The notes: generated by a model not told the origin, from the sequence alone. Positions 1 to 14,000 are shown, counted from the stretch's first letter. The stretch is DNA of 64,000 bases from Chromobotia macracanthus (GCA_036877525.1 JAZGTH010000072.1:6224501-6288500), one strand, 5' to 3'. Program-made: numbers and translations.

Positions 1-3000
1 CAATAACTTTGCAGCGGTGCTTCCAGGAAACAGTGTATGCTGGCCAGATCACAAATATACAAACACAGAACCTCAGAAGAGAGACATCATAAAGGATTGT
101 TACAGTTACAGATACACAGTGATCATTTATAGACAGAACATCAGGAAAAATATGTTTGCTCTTGATTTATGTTAAGTTATTTTAGATCTCACTTATGTCA
201 CATCCTTTCTAGGAACAGATCTTCTGGTTATGCTTGTTTGTTTGGCGTGAGCCCAGTTTTTTGAGTGAATACAAGTCTGATATCATGGCCATTAATAGAT
301 CTGATGTTATCTTAATTTAAAAACTCTTTCCCACAGTCATCTCCTCAAAACAGCAATTTACTGTGACCTTTAGGAAGTCTTCAATAGACTTCCACAGGTG
401 TCGCAGTGTTATTTAAGTGCCAGTAATTGCTAAAATTCTCTGTGTTTACATTTTATATAGATATTGATTTTGTTGTTGGCTGGCTGTTATCCAGACATCT
501 GTGTTGAAAGACACATGAATACAGGCCAGTGATGGGAAGTGAGTGATGGCAGACCAGAGTTTGTACAAGCTCAAGATTAAATTATCACAATGACATTATA
601 ATTCAATGTAAAAGGTTCAGAATATCAGGAAATTCCTCCAAACTCTTAAATATATAAAGGGGGTTTTGACAGGACACAGACAGTCTGCAGGGAATTTAAG
701 TCAATGGCGGGAAAACAATACTGGAGAAGCAGACAGATTATTCCATAACTCGCTGAAGAATTTTAAGTGAATATCTTGAACAAACTCAGAAATGTTTATT
801 GAAAATGTATTTTAAAACTAGGACTAATCTAGGATCAGGAAGCAGGTCTTAACACTTCATACTGCAACATCTGTCTGTCTAATGCAAAGCCTGAATAACT
901 GCATATCCTGATCAAACGGCACAGAGGAAAGTCATAATAAAAGACAAAAGAGTTTATCAAGTTTAACTACGTTTGTGTGCAGATTCTATTGCAGTTTAAA
1001 AATATAAAACACATGTATTTCAAAAACTATCAGTTTCTAAGTATCAAACTATCAAATATCAGTTATTAGTGACATCATATGTTTGGGAATGTGTGCTATA
1101 TAGTAAACAAAAAAATTATATAAATCAATCAAAAGAACCAAAGTCCAAAATAATTGACTTACTTTAGTGAAATCGAGCTGAATGTCCTTTATCTTCACAG
1201 TCACCTTCTCTGCAGAAACAGTTCAGATATTTCCTTCACATGTGATCTCTTTCTATTACAGAATTATTCGATTTTCAGTGAGTTTTCTCTTCAGGCTGAT
1301 ATCTGCAGTGTCTCCACACACGCTGTGTGAAACTGAACTCAGGTCAGTGGAACGTTCTCTTTTTCTCTTTTCCTGCTTTGCTCCTTCCTTCCTCTGACGA
1401 AGATCTCCTGTTTCTGGAACTTGGATGTATCTCTCCACTCCCCCTCTCTCTTTAACACCACTCAGCTCTGACTGGGGCATTTAGTATTGGGGGTGTTGGG
1501 TTGTATGTGTGTGTGGGGGGTGGTTGTCTGAGCCACGATAGATTTAGCTGCTTTTTGCTCTGGGACTATCAGGGTTGTTACCTCTCCTCTGGAGCTGCGC
1601 ACTGCACAACAAGTGTTTTGCACAGTATGTGATAACCCTGTCTTATGAACTTGCCTTGTTATATTAGCATTGACTGGTAATAAAGAAAAGTATTTTGCAT
1701 TTTAAACTAATTTCTTCAGATGTACAGCTTAACACGTTTTTACACCTTTTTAATAAATCATTGTTTCTAAATTAATGCAATGCAATGACTTTGATTTTGA
1801 AACTCCGCCCATCACATAACATTGTGTTACATCACAACTTCTGCATTCTAGATATCAGACTCTTAAAAAAAAGAAAAAAAGAATCTGACTACGATAAGAG
1901 ATCTAGACTACAACACACGGACGTCTGTGAAATATGTAACTAAAACCAAAGCATTCAAAGTGTTAAATATTACACAGCTCTTCATATGACGTCTCACCTC
2001 TCCTTCAGTTCTGTTGGGCTGGTGGGGGTGCTCATGTCTGTTTAATGTCTCAGGATGTGTCAGGGTACATGAGGGGGTGTTGGGATGGGATGCACTGTAA
2101 GGATTTTAGTTTCCTGGACAAGTGAGCTGAGGGCATGCAGATGTTTCTGTGTGTGATGAACACTAGATGATAAGATATCAGGTTGAACAGGGTAAAAACA
2201 GGATGAGTTTATCTGTGAGTAAATAAATGAACATTTCATTCCGGGACAGAATCCCAGGACTGAAAAGAAGGTCACGTACACCAAAACGATCATGTTGGAA
2301 AAAAGTGTGACGTTGGTATGATTGTGAATATAATAAAGTTCAACAAACTGAAAAATAATGATTTACACACACTCATTTAAATAATGAGTCGAGTCTGGAG
2401 GTTACAGGAAATTCTTCCTGGCCGCTGTGTTTAATAGATATTGTAATGCACAGATTTAACACCCATTCAATTTACAAAACATGAATTTTCCATATCAAAG
2501 TTTTCCTCCAAAAATCCTCTACATGGGCAGTTCTTATCTAGCTTGTACATATAACATCCTAATGTAAATAAATACTATTCAGTGTTTATATATTAGAAAT
2601 ACAGCCCCTATTCAATAGAAAATATCACTTGTCAAAGTTTGTCCAGGCTACCTCTGATAGCAGAAATGACGCGTTATTCTGATCAGGACCTCAGGTCAAA
2701 CTGCGCATGCTCAGTCTCCACCATCAACTTGACTGTAGGTTATTGATGCTTAAAATGTAAAATGCTTAAAAATGCTTTAAAAACTTGCTGTGATGCTTAA
2801 AAAGTTGCTGACACTGTTTTTAGTATGCTGGACTGTTTGTAATCTCCCATTTTTATATTGTATTTAAAAGGAATTTATCAAGTTTATCATGTAGTTACTG
2901 TGTTCAATGTCATTACGTGATCATTTTTCAAAAAGCATAAATAAATGAAACAGCACATTTGTGTTGAGACCACTCTAGCGATCAACTCAAGATTAATTCA

Positions 3001-3290
3001 AAGAACAGTGTGCTGTTAAATATACATGTATAAGATGGTGAAAACGAGACCTATCCTGACAGTCAGAGAAGAGGAAAAACTGTCTTCCTGTCCTTGGAGC
3101 CAGGATTTCCTCAGTGAAGTCCACAGAGAGCTGCGAGGTGTCACAGCAACATTACTCAAACCTCTGACCTGCACAACCTTCACATCCACTATACAGACAG
3201 ACAGGAGACCGAGAGTTTCAGAAGGAAATCTCTGTGAATCTCTAACCTTCCTCTAACAGCTTCCAATCCAGAAATAACTTGCATGTTAAC
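1..3290. other. Non-coding flank downstream of kdm6b
   Basis: AT-rich DNA with no recognisable coding exon. All open frames are short, have no family resemblance and sit in ordinary intergenic-looking sequence. A minus-strand splice-donor-like site (AAA|GTAAGT, donor at 1158-1163) follows a moderately GC-rich stretch with CACC-rich sequence up to about 1600, which could be the 5' exon of a neighbouring gene transcribed leftward. In human the next gene after KDM6B is TMEM88, but no tmem88 protein sequence is visible here. Nothing else is supportable. Confidence 0.5.
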
Positions 3291-3313
3291 AGAGACATGA
3301 ATGTATCAGAACG

Positions 3314-3319
3314 TTTATT
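3314..3319 (-). terminator. Candidate distal poly(A) signal of kdm6b
   Basis: AATAAA on the minus strand (TTTATT on plus), about 1.7 kb after the kdm6b stop codon. A second AATAAA at 4223-4228 could be a proximal alternative. Choice between them needs 3'-end RNA data. Confidence 0.3.
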
Positions 3320-4222
3320 TTTTATACTTATTATATCAGTTATAACACACAAAAATCACAAAATGTTTCAGACAAGTCTGGCTCAGTTCCTCAATGTTTT
3401 TCCTTTTTGTCATTTTGTCCTTTACAGTAAAACAAACAAAAATTGGCACTGAACCTAAAAAACAAGCTTTGAGAGGTATTGAAGGAACAGAAATCTAAAA
3501 ACTCACTGAAATTCATTGATAAAGAGGAAAATGATCATAATAACAGCTATCACGGCTGGAATGATACACGTGTCACAATATCCTGTATCACGTGTGACAA
3601 ACGTCATGTGTTTTATATACAGTAGAAAGACATTCAGTTCATTAATTTACTGATTCAGTTTGAAGCACCAGCCTGTAAGATGAGCTTATATTCATGATTC
3701 ATGTACACAGACAGACGCGGGCGGGAGGGAGATCAGCACCATTTTGAATCAGACGTCCCCCATGAGCCCCCCCACATCAGCACAATGAAGAGTTACAAAA
3801 CACGAACGTGTCAGAAAACAGGAGCATCGCAAACAATCAATAAATACAACAGACAGCTAAATAAATACAAAAAAACAGCAATTCAATTATGAGTAAAAAA
3901 ATTCAGGAAATTAAATTCAGAAAATACAAAGTCAAATAAAATTGAAAAATGCATTTAAAAAACAGTTTGCAGGAATTCTTTTTGTAATTGTACACAAGAT
4001 TCACTTAACACACAAGGTTTTCCAGACAGATGCAATCAAATCTGTTGTAGATTAAACCCGTATTTTTTTGGAACAACTGTTACATTTACTGTACGTCACA
4101 TGATATTTTTAATGCTTTAAGAAAATGTTATTATTAATCAAATACCACAAAATCATCTTTTGTCTAAATGCAAATCACAAGGCCAAAATGGTGTTTAGAC
4201 TGTTAAAAAAGTTTTTCTTTTC

Positions 4223-4228
4223 TTTATT
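4223..4228 (-). terminator. Candidate proximal poly(A) signal of kdm6b
   Basis: AATAAA on the minus strand about 0.77 kb downstream of the kdm6b stop. If used, it gives a 3'UTR less than half as long as the distal signal would. Confidence 0.3.
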
Positions 4229-4819
4229 CTGAAAACCTTTGAGAACTTAAAAAATAGCACCCAGTCAAATATGTAAATACATTTATAAAGATCAGACCTG
4301 TAGTAAATATGACACGAGCAAAACAACAGAAGAAAATGTTAATGCCACTGCAATGACCATCAGAGAAATTCATCTCCTGCTGTCCTGCATCAAATCAAAG
4401 CACCACTTCAATAAACCAGAGACACACAGTAACTGACGCGCTGAAATCGTCTTCTGCTTGCATAAAAATAAACCCACATTAGTACCTGATTTAATGCACA
4501 TGTTCGGCAAGTTGACTAGTTGTTTTCTAAGTTATCACAGCAGTTATCCATTGATTGACCTGATAATCAAGTCACACATTATTAACTGGAGTGTGTTGAT
4601 GTAGCACCACTGCAGTTCTTCTGTCATCAACAGGAGAACCGTCAGATGTCCCGTCAGGAGCTGAGGAAGACGAGAGCTGGAGACATCTGCTCATAGTACT
4701 GTAAACAATCTGAAGCAAACAGCCATTTGATTGGCTGTCTCATAAGGTTGCAGTAGTGGTTTTGTTAAAAAAAACAAACAAACTGAAGAATGAAAGGTTT
4801 GTGCCACAGATTTGGGGCA

Positions 4820-4970
4820 GGAGATTCGGGGTGAGGGATTCATGGTAGGTGATTCGGGATGAGGGATTCGGGGTGAGGGATTCATGGTAGGTGATTCGGG
4901 ATGAGGGGTGAGGGATTCATGGTAGGTGATTCGGGGTGAGGGATTTATGGTAGGGGATTCAAGGTGGTAG
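4820..4970. repeat. Minisatellite, 14-bp period, in kdm6b 3'UTR
   Basis: About ten degenerate copies of two alternating 14-mers, gattcggggtgagg and gattcatggtaggt, occur in a row. On the minus strand this is C-rich (CCCCGAATC / CACCATGAATC), and it would be transcribed in the first 200 nt of the 3'UTR. Copy-number polymorphism is likely for an array of this kind. Confidence 0.85.
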
Positions 4971-5000
4971 ATTTGGTTATGGCTGTGTAGTTTCAGACGT

Positions 5001-8000
5001 TCACCTACAGCACGGAACTGGAGCCTGGAGGAGAAAAGTATAAATGATATTTATCACTAATTGTATTTATCAAATCAATTTGTTTTGTTTATTTGTACTA
5101 CTGGCATTATGACATTAATTTGACAGTTAAGCATATTTTCACTCTAGATCCTTAACACTGTAAAGAATATTTGCAAAGTAAGAAAAGGATATGTGATTAA
5201 AAATGAGATTATTAGAGATATTTATTATAGTAACACTTCATACTGTGATGATACATTTTAAATTTAAACAGCATCAATTAAATACAAATAATATTACAGC
5301 ATATAAATACTCCACGATATAAGACAATATAATTGTTCCCTACAACACAATAATAAAGAGAAATTCTGCAGATTTTTTCTGCAGTCTGGTGATGTAGGGG
5401 GAGTAATCCAGTGACAGAACTGTGTGTGTGAATGTTCTACAAGCAACAGAAGCATCAGTGAGTTTCTCACCAGGGTGAAGTTATCATATGTGTTCATCAG
5501 CTCATCCATGCGGTACTGCTCCAGAACCACCACCCCCGTCAGGGCGGGGCTTCGAACCCGAGCACAGTCCTCACAATGAACCACATAAATCTTCCTGTTG
5601 CTGTTCTCACTGGTCACAAAGAGGAGGTTAAACACCTCCACCTGCGCGCGACACACACACACACAGTGAAAAGGCTGTCAGAAGAGCTTATGATTTCTGA
5701 TGTGGTGTTTGTGGGGTTCCTTACATCACACTCGTTGCAGTAGTACGCCGGCTCATCCTTCACTCGACTTTGATAGCAGATCTTCTTCCCTGCAGACATC
5801 AGCTGGTCCCTCAGAATCTGAATGTGTTTGATGGACTGCAGAAGACAATGTCTGACAGAAAGAATGAACATCAGTTACAGTATACTTCAAGTAACTAGAA
5901 TAATACACACCCAAACCATCCATTAAAAACATGACTGATGAATTTCTTTTTTCAGTTTATCCGACACTGACAGCCAGTTAATTTAGGACCCAGTTTGAAA
6001 CCATGTGTACACAACAGAACACTCACTTGATCATCTTGAATGTGTTTGGGTCTGTGATCTTTATAGTGCGAGCGACGTTCCAGGACACGTGGATCATGGG
6101 GACGATGGATTTGACTTTCTTAATCTCATTCCACTCAAAGCGCTCAAGAGCTACCTGGTACTGATAGGCTGAGAGGGAGAACACATCATGTAACCAAAGT
6201 TACTAACTTCTGCAAGAAGTCATATATAATTACAGTAACCATGGACCCGACACAGTCTCTGGTGCCCCCTGCAGTCAGACTCACCATTTAAAGGGCCAAC
6301 GTTCCAGGCAATGTTGTTACACCAGCCCACAGCCTGAACCCAGTGCACGGTACCAGCATTGATCCAGACCAGATCACCAGGTCTCTGAATGAAGCGATAC
6401 ACAGGGATGTTTGAACGATAGAGATCTTCCAGCACGGGCCACCAGGCGCCTGTCAGATAGTCCACACCCTGCCTGACACACGAGAAGAGCTGTCAGCCCT
6501 CAGTCTGTACATCATCCACTATCTGCAGCCCTCACATTCAGAGTCTGATGTTTATTCAGTGGCATGAACTGAAAACCAGTGATGTGTGTGATCTGAGACT
6601 CACTCTTCACAGAAGTCACTCATGGCTTTCCAATAGTGCTCATGAACTGCAAACCACTCACAATCTCCAGGACCAATATTGATGTTCACTGAGCAGAAGT
6701 TATTGTTCTCCTGATGTCCTACAGAAGAAGATCAGGTTTCATTAGAATAAAAGTATTGTACTGTACTGTTATATAATGCAGTACAATATAATTATGTGGG
6801 TGTACGAGTGTGAGGTAGTATTCTAAGGCATGTAAGATTTGTGCACAGTTAAAATGTGTTAAAACAATCGTCATACAAGCAACTTTATAAATAATACATC
6901 TGAAAACACTTTGCAAAATGCATAAACACACACACACAGTTATTTAGCTTCAGAGAAATCTGAAAGATATAAATATAAACATCACGTGTGTGTGTGTGAC
7001 TTAGTGTGTGTTGTGTGTATGTGTTAGTGTGTATGTTAGATATATGTGCGTATGTGTTAGTGTGTGTGTGTTGGATATATGTGTGTCAATGTGTTAGTGT
7101 GTGTGTTGTATGTATGTGGTAGTGTGTGTGTGTTGGATACATGTATGTCAATGTGTTAGTGTGTGTCAATGTGTTATGTGTGTGTGTTGGATATATGTGT
7201 GTATATGTTAGTGTGTGTCAATTTGTTATGTGTGTGTGTGCTCCACCTGGGGTTCGGCTGCCAGGAACTTTCATATAAAGTTGAACAGTGTTCATGCCAA
7301 GGATAGTGTGACCCACATGACTCAGCATGTTAGTGCTGGAGGAAACCCGCATGAACGCAGGTAACTTCTGCAGCTCCTGCAGCTGCGGCTTCCACCTGCA
7401 GTTACAGCACCAGCACATGAACAATCCAGAAACACACAAAATGAGGACTGATGTGTCTGTGAGTGACTCACCGTTTGGCGTCTGACAAGTCAATATTGGT
7501 TCCAAACTTAATGATCTTCCCAACAGCTTTCGGCTCTGAACTGTTACAAGAAGAAACTTTTAAAAGACACAATTTCCGTAACGAAATCCGTAATGATCCG
7601 TAACGTTAACACAGTTTGGTCAACATTTAAATTCAAAATGAGCTGACCGCACTCTTCACCCTCACTGGGAATCAAACCTGAGCAGCAGTAACACATCTGA
7701 TCATGCTTACATCCACTCAGCAGAGATCTGCAGATTTTTCTACATAATCAGTGTGAAGGACGTCTGTAGACTGAGATAAACAGCAGTTTGACTGTGTAAG
7801 TTTACTGGGACTGTTATGATCTTACCCTGCTGTGGAGGTTCCAGTGGCGACCTGTGCGTTGGGTTTTGTCACACTTTTCTTCTCTGATTTCTCCTCCTCA
7901 TCCTCATCTTCACTGTCCTTCTCTTCCTACAGAATGTAAACAGAACAGAAACTTGAGGAAACGTGACTGTGATCTTTGTCTTTCATCAGCGGTTCTTCAG

Positions 8001-11000
8001 TTCTGATCTAACCGCACTGGAGAGTCAGCTGTGCTCTCCTCTGGGCTTCTGATATGTACCTGTAAACTCTCCTGGAAGCTAGATGCCTGGTACTGTGCAT
8101 ATTTAGCGATGGTGGTGTGAGATCTGCTGCTCTCGCAGGGCCATGTTTGCGCAGAACCACTCTGATTCCAATTCTCATCTGCCGGCTGCTGCACCTGAGT
8201 TCTCACCTCAACTGCGTGATCTGAGTTAGACTCCACCAGACACTTAGTGGAGAACAGACCCAGATCTGAGAGAGGGAGAGAGATGAATAGTTAAGGATAG
8301 AAACCATGCTATTAAGCACTCATATATGAGCCAAGACAATTAATTGAACAGTATTCGTTTATTTCCTTATATTTATTCTATAGTCACTATACACCAGCCA
8401 TTAGCTTCACCCAATTACAACAAAACAGAGTTTATTAAAGACTAGAATGAGATGTGGGTTGTTTGGGGTTGTTAGGAAATTCATTATGTGCTACAAATGA
8501 AACATTAATGACAGTGTTTGTATTTGTTTGTTTAATGCAAGGAAGCTGGTGGCTGTTATACAGTGCTGTGTCTTACTGATACACTTCTGTTCTTAAGCAG
8601 CTCTGCTAAATGCCCTTCTTCCTGTTTATCTAGCTGCCATTACTCTGTGTGTGTGTGTGTTATTAGTTTGTGTGTGTGTGTGTATGGTTGTGATCGTCGT
8701 TGTGTGTGTTTGTATGATTATGATCATAGTTGTGTGTGTATAGTTGTGATCGTGGTTGTGTGTGAGGTTGTGTGTGTGTGACTGTGTGTGTCTCACTGAG
8801 ACGCAGAGATCCAGCGAGTCCTCTGATGACTGTAACAGGGTTTTTAGAGTCTGTGCAGAACTGCAGCAGCACAGGTGAGAAAGCGTCTCTCTTGCTCTCC
8901 AGCTGAAAGCAGGAATTCATGCAGACATCAGAATCATGAGTCAGAGGAGCTTGATAACTGGAGTACAGCTGATCTGCTGTCACTCACGTAAATGCTGGGT
9001 GTGGGCGGGTTGAGTTTCTCTCGGGGAATGGTCGTCTGGCTGGACATGTCAGGCTTCACTGAGAGCGCGGGCAGCAGGTAAGACTCACGAAACTTGCTCT
9101 TGATGTTTGCCCCTCTGACACAGAAACAGAGCATATGAGTGACTGCAGTCAGAACGTAACAGAAGCATCAGATTTACATTCTCCAGAAACATCTTCATAT
9201 TAAAACCCCTAACCCTGATTATGACCAATGATAAAGCAGCACTAATGATGATTAGCCAATCAGAACTCACTTGCAGGCTCGAATGATCTCTACTGCTGTG
9301 TTTGTGATGTTGATGGATTGGAGAGGAAGGCTCTCCTGCTTGATCTCAGAGGTGATGAAGGTCTGCTGATCTCCACTCACTACTCTGATCAGTCTGACCT
9401 TCAGTTCTTTCAGTGGAATTTGAGATAACTCCTGAGGGTTCAGCAGATTGACCCGGTGCAGCAGTGGAGATCTCCCAGATGCAGTCACAGTACAGGAGGA
9501 TTGTGCGCTGGTTTCAGGGGTTGTGGAAGATCCACTGACAGATGTCATGGGGTTAGTTGTACCTGCCTGTACTGTGTCATCTTCTTTCATGCTTTCATTA
9601 ACATTTTCCTCTTTTTCGCTTGTTTTTTCTGCTTCTCCATCTTTCTTCTCATTTTGTTGCTCTTCTGGGAGAACATTGGTTCTGACTTCCATTATTTGCT
9701 CATCTGAACCAACAGCGCAGACTGATGGTGTCTCAGTCTCATCCTTGACCTTTTGTCTTTTAACCTCTAGTCCTAAACTCTTTTCCTGGTCTTCTCCTTT
9801 TGTGCTCCTTCCAATGTTCCATTTTTGAGTTTTCACTTGTTCTAGCGGTCTGAGCCCATCTTGGTGCTTTTCTTTCTCTGTGGACATGCTGACATCCCTC
9901 TCTGGTGCTGACACAGGGCTGGAATTTTCTTTCAGCAGTATCTCACAGCTGTAAGCTAGTTTAGCCTGCAGGGTGGCTGGAGACATCTGAGTCTTCTCCT
10001 CCAGTGATGTGCAGTCTGGGTCTTTAGCTGATTCAGCTGCTTTGACCTCCATTCGTTCATCCACCTTCTGCCCCTCTGTTTCTACTCTTTCTTTCTGTTC
10101 TGCCTTGGTTTCCTGTCGTTCTCGCTCTTCTGTTTTACTCTCTTTGTTTTCTTCTGCAGGCTGAGCGAGCAGTGGTGTGATGTGATCTAGGGTTGGGGAT
10201 GTGGCAGGTGGGCTTTGCTGGTCTGGAGGACGGATTTCTGGACCTAAAGACAAAGACGATGAGTATTTCACACCCACTAAAGCACTGGGTGGTGGCCGAC
10301 CAAACGGCCCACCCCTGTATGTGTACCTGTGGCTGCCCACAGCTGAGTTTGGTGATGTGAACATGTCCATTTGGTGTAGGTGTGGTTTGTCAGGGTGAGA
10401 GTTTGATGGATCAGCACAACCATCTTTCTGATCACCTTCTTGCTTGTCATCATCATCTTCCTCAGTCTCCATTGCTTTTGAGGGCTCAAGGAGGCCATAC
10501 AGCTTGGCCAGGTCACTATGGCAGTAATCGACTCCAGCGCTGGTCTCCAGCGTGTCTCTGAGTGGAGATGAGTGTGTCGGACTGGGCTGTAGAACTGGTC
10601 TCCTCAGCACTCCAATCATCTCTGTCTGGTTTCCATCTTCTTCATCTTCATCAAAGTCTGAGACTGGTGAGCCCTGCCAGCTCAGAACAGGTGGACTCGT
10701 GGGTGGGTCCAACCTCAGGAGCTCCTCACTGTAGCTGCAGTGAGCAGGGAGAAGATCTGGAGCCAGATGAACCCCTGATTCAACCAGGACACACTCCCTG
10801 CTGCTGATAAGATGTTCTCCACAAACCTTCTGCTCATCTTGAGAAGTGGATTTGGAGCCACCATCTTCATTGCTCTGTGAACCGTCATCTTCACTAGTTT
10901 CTACGCGGTCAGACTCAGAAGAATCTGATTGGTCGTCATCTTCTGAGGTCTTAGTAGAACAATGATTTTCATTGACAGGAGAAGATGGAGAGGCTGGGAT

Positions 11001-14000
11001 GAACCCTGAGGTATGTTGAGAGATCTTCTCCTCTTCCTCTCTGTGTTCTGGATGAACTGAAGATGGCTCTGACAGTAGAGGTTCAGAATCACCAGATGTA
11101 CTTAAACATGGAGATGCTGATTTCTTGAACATCTCTTTCTTCCTGTCTGCATGCTTCTCTTTTTTCTCTCTTCGCTTCATCTGTACCAACTTCCTCCTAT
11201 TTTGATGTGTGTTTTTTCTCTCATGTTCCTGTCTTTCATCCCTCATCTTTCTCTTTTTTCTTTCCTCTAGTCTTTTCTTCATCCGTTCTCTTGTGTCTAT
11301 CAGTTCTTCCTCCTCTTTCTTCTTCTTTCTTCTCACATGTTCTCTGTGTCTCCTCTTGGTCTGAATGTGTTTCAGGAGTTCAGTCTCCAGGTCTCTGAGT
11401 GAGCTCTTGTGGGGGGATTTGAGAGTAGGCTGGTGTTTGAGGCTCCTGCTCTTTTTGACCTCTGACTTTGGCGATCTTTGACCCCTGTTCGAGGTCTGAG
11501 TGGAGGCCTCAGGAGAAGAACCAGAGTCTCTCTTATCATTTTTCTTTAACTCAGTCTTTGGATTCCTGTGTTCTGCAGAGTCTCTCCCGGTATGATCGCT
11601 CACCCTGCCCCCTGTGCTGCTGTGTGGCTGGATGGGACTCCGCTGGCAGCTGTCATGTTTGGTTGCGTTTGGTCGTTTTCTGTCCCCTCCCGCAGACTGC
11701 TGGGACTCCAGACCAGAGGAAGGACGCCCACTCTCCTGTACATGAACACAAATAATGCTAATTCCCCACAAATAAACTTCAATAATAAAAAGAACTTTGA
11801 GGGAATAACAAACTTCTTTGTCACAGCTCTCAAATCTCATTGCGGTTTACATTCGTTCAATTTATTCATCTCAAGTTTGACATTAACAATGAGACAATCA
11901 TGAGATATTGATATTGATATTATTGATCTCAAAACAGGCACCTTATTTGAATGTACATGAAATGCGTAATATTTGGAGCTCAGCAAACCCTTTTCATTCT
12001 ATGGAAAACTGATGTTCTGCTAAATACTCATAAAAAAACTACTCATAAAGCCTTTGAATAACATAAGGATGAATAACAGTTTTGTTCTGAGTGAAGCTTT
12101 TCTTTCATATTATGCCATAAATTGTGACATTCAATCAACATTCAACAGTTTAACCTTAAACCAGCAATACGTAACTTTTGCCTCTGTATTGCATCTCTGT
12201 TTAAAACTGCACGTTACTGTACATACTTTTCTTTATGTATGTGGAAGTCAAATAACATCACACTGACACCACTGAGAATTTGGGTAAGGTAACGTTTTAA
12301 ACATTGATCAGTTATGTACTTTCTCAATAACTGATATTTGTTCATTTTTTAATAAAAAAGTTTTAGATTGCAGCTTTAAACAAGGTAAGCTAGGCAGCTA
12401 CATGTGTGTCCTGAGAGACTCACACTGCTGCAGTGTTTTCCCGAGTGGCTCTGTGTTTTCCTGCTGGGCTGTGCTGTGTTTTCTCTGGGCTGAGGTACTG
12501 AGGTGTCTGGGCTGACGGACGGGCCCGTGTGCCTCTGAGGGAGCTGCTGCTGCTGACGGTAAGGCACACTGGTGAGGTCTGCTGGTGATGGGCAGTCCCA
12601 GCCCCCTTTGGCCCCACGGAGACCTGGATGATCCCGGGCCGGATGATAGAGTGGCCCTGGTTTGATGGGTTTCTTACCATGGGGGTCCTGACTGGGGCCA
12701 CCGCTGAGCGGTGATGGGAGTGGATAAGGTCTGTATGTGTGATCTCTCATGTGTGATTGACTGGAGTCCTGTTAAATGAACAACATCAAAACAAATCATG
12801 ACAAGCACCCAGTGTGCATCTCGTTATGTAATGAGTGCCAGCATGACATCCAGGAATGTATTTATACTACATATCTGCACACACAGGCTGCACACTTTCA
12901 TTCTCATCATACACACTGAATTTATATGCATCTACAGCTTTCTTCCAAAAAATGTTCTCTGAGGTACCTGGAAATGGGCAGGAGAGGACCTCTTCTCAGA
13001 CAGGGTCCAGGCCATCGAGCTTTTGTATGCTGGACTCCAAGGCCGAGGCGGACGGTTGATGAAATATTTCTCTCTCTGGTGGAAATTCTGCAGCACAAAG
13101 AATTTAGGACTATATCCTGAGGATGTTCTCAGACCAGCCAACAGATGGCGCTGTATGCTATAAGCTGGAGGCCTTGTGAGGTCTAGATGATTTTAAACTT
13201 AAACAGCACTGCACTTTCACAGCTCTAAAAGCAAAACACTTCACATATTTACTAATAAACATGCATGCATTCAAAACAGCATGTCAAAATCAGGAAATAA
13301 TTCTGTGGGAAGAAATTTCAGGAATATAACCCCTGACCGGGTGTGAGTTTATGCTTCGATTCCTCTTGCTGGGACAGTCATCTCGTGATGGGGATGAGTC
13401 TCGGTGGTGCGGTGAGACACAGTAAGGGGGTGCTGGACGTTTGAGAGATGGCCCTTGGAAAGTCCTGAATGGAGCTGATTGTGTCCATTTCTCTGCCGGG
13501 GTCTGTAAGGGGCGGCCGGTGGAGCGCTGCTGCTGGTGCAGACCCCCATACTGAGAGAGAGAGACAGGAAATGATATCAAGTTCGTTAGGAAGTGAAAGA
13601 ATTTAGAGCGGTCTTAACCTTTTCGACTTCAAGCCGCCTCTCTCCCCCAACTCACAATTTCTACCCAATAAAAGATTCTAGAGCAACACTAGAAAGATGT
13701 GTATTCATTATAAAAATACTAAGACCCTAAAAAAAACTTTATTGATATTTCTTTGTTTTATTTTAAATAAGTTTGTCATCTTAAGGCCCCCTTGGAAGTT
13801 TGTTGATGCCCACTGGAGGGCCCCGGGACCCTGGTTGAGAAACACTTTTTTGGAGTGATTTCATGTTTTGCTGGGACTGCAGGCAGGAGTAAATGTGGAT
13901 GCGTCTCACCCTGCTGGTGTGATTGTTACTGCTGGAGAGATGTGCTCCACACCCTGAGCTGTAGCTGTTTAAAGTGGAGCGGTCAGGGTTGTGTTGGTTC

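Larger units (their letters stand above)
3295..5000 (-). other. kdm6b: kdm6b 3' untranslated region (predicted)
   Basis: This is the sequence following the kdm6b stop codon (TGA at 5003-5001) on the minus strand. It contains no coding similarity. Two AATAAA hexamers read on the minus strand, at 4228-4223 and 3319-3314, so the message could have a 3'UTR of about 0.8 or 1.7 kb. The extent is inferred from these signals only. A 14-bp-period minisatellite lies inside it, just after the stop codon. Confidence 0.5.
6130..7395 (-). other. kdm6b: kdm6b JmjC catalytic domain exons
   Basis: This covers exons 7395-7247, 6718-6604, 6472-6285 and the start of 6168-6027. The iron-binding HxE...H triad is intact: His1431 and Glu1433 in TPGHQENNNF (codons at 6716-6714 and 6710-6708), and His1511 in NAGTVHWVQA (6345-6343). 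The 80-residue gap from the first to the second histidine equals that of the human enzyme. The 2-oxoglutarate contacts Lys1422 (LYMKVPG) and Thr1428 (SRTPG) are present. No catalytic residue is missing, so an active demethylase is expected. Confidence 0.95.

Noticed and set aside
9448..11755. Plus-strand open frames inside the giant kdm6b exon
   Set aside because: Shadow frames opposite a confidently coding minus-strand exon; none shows a domain.
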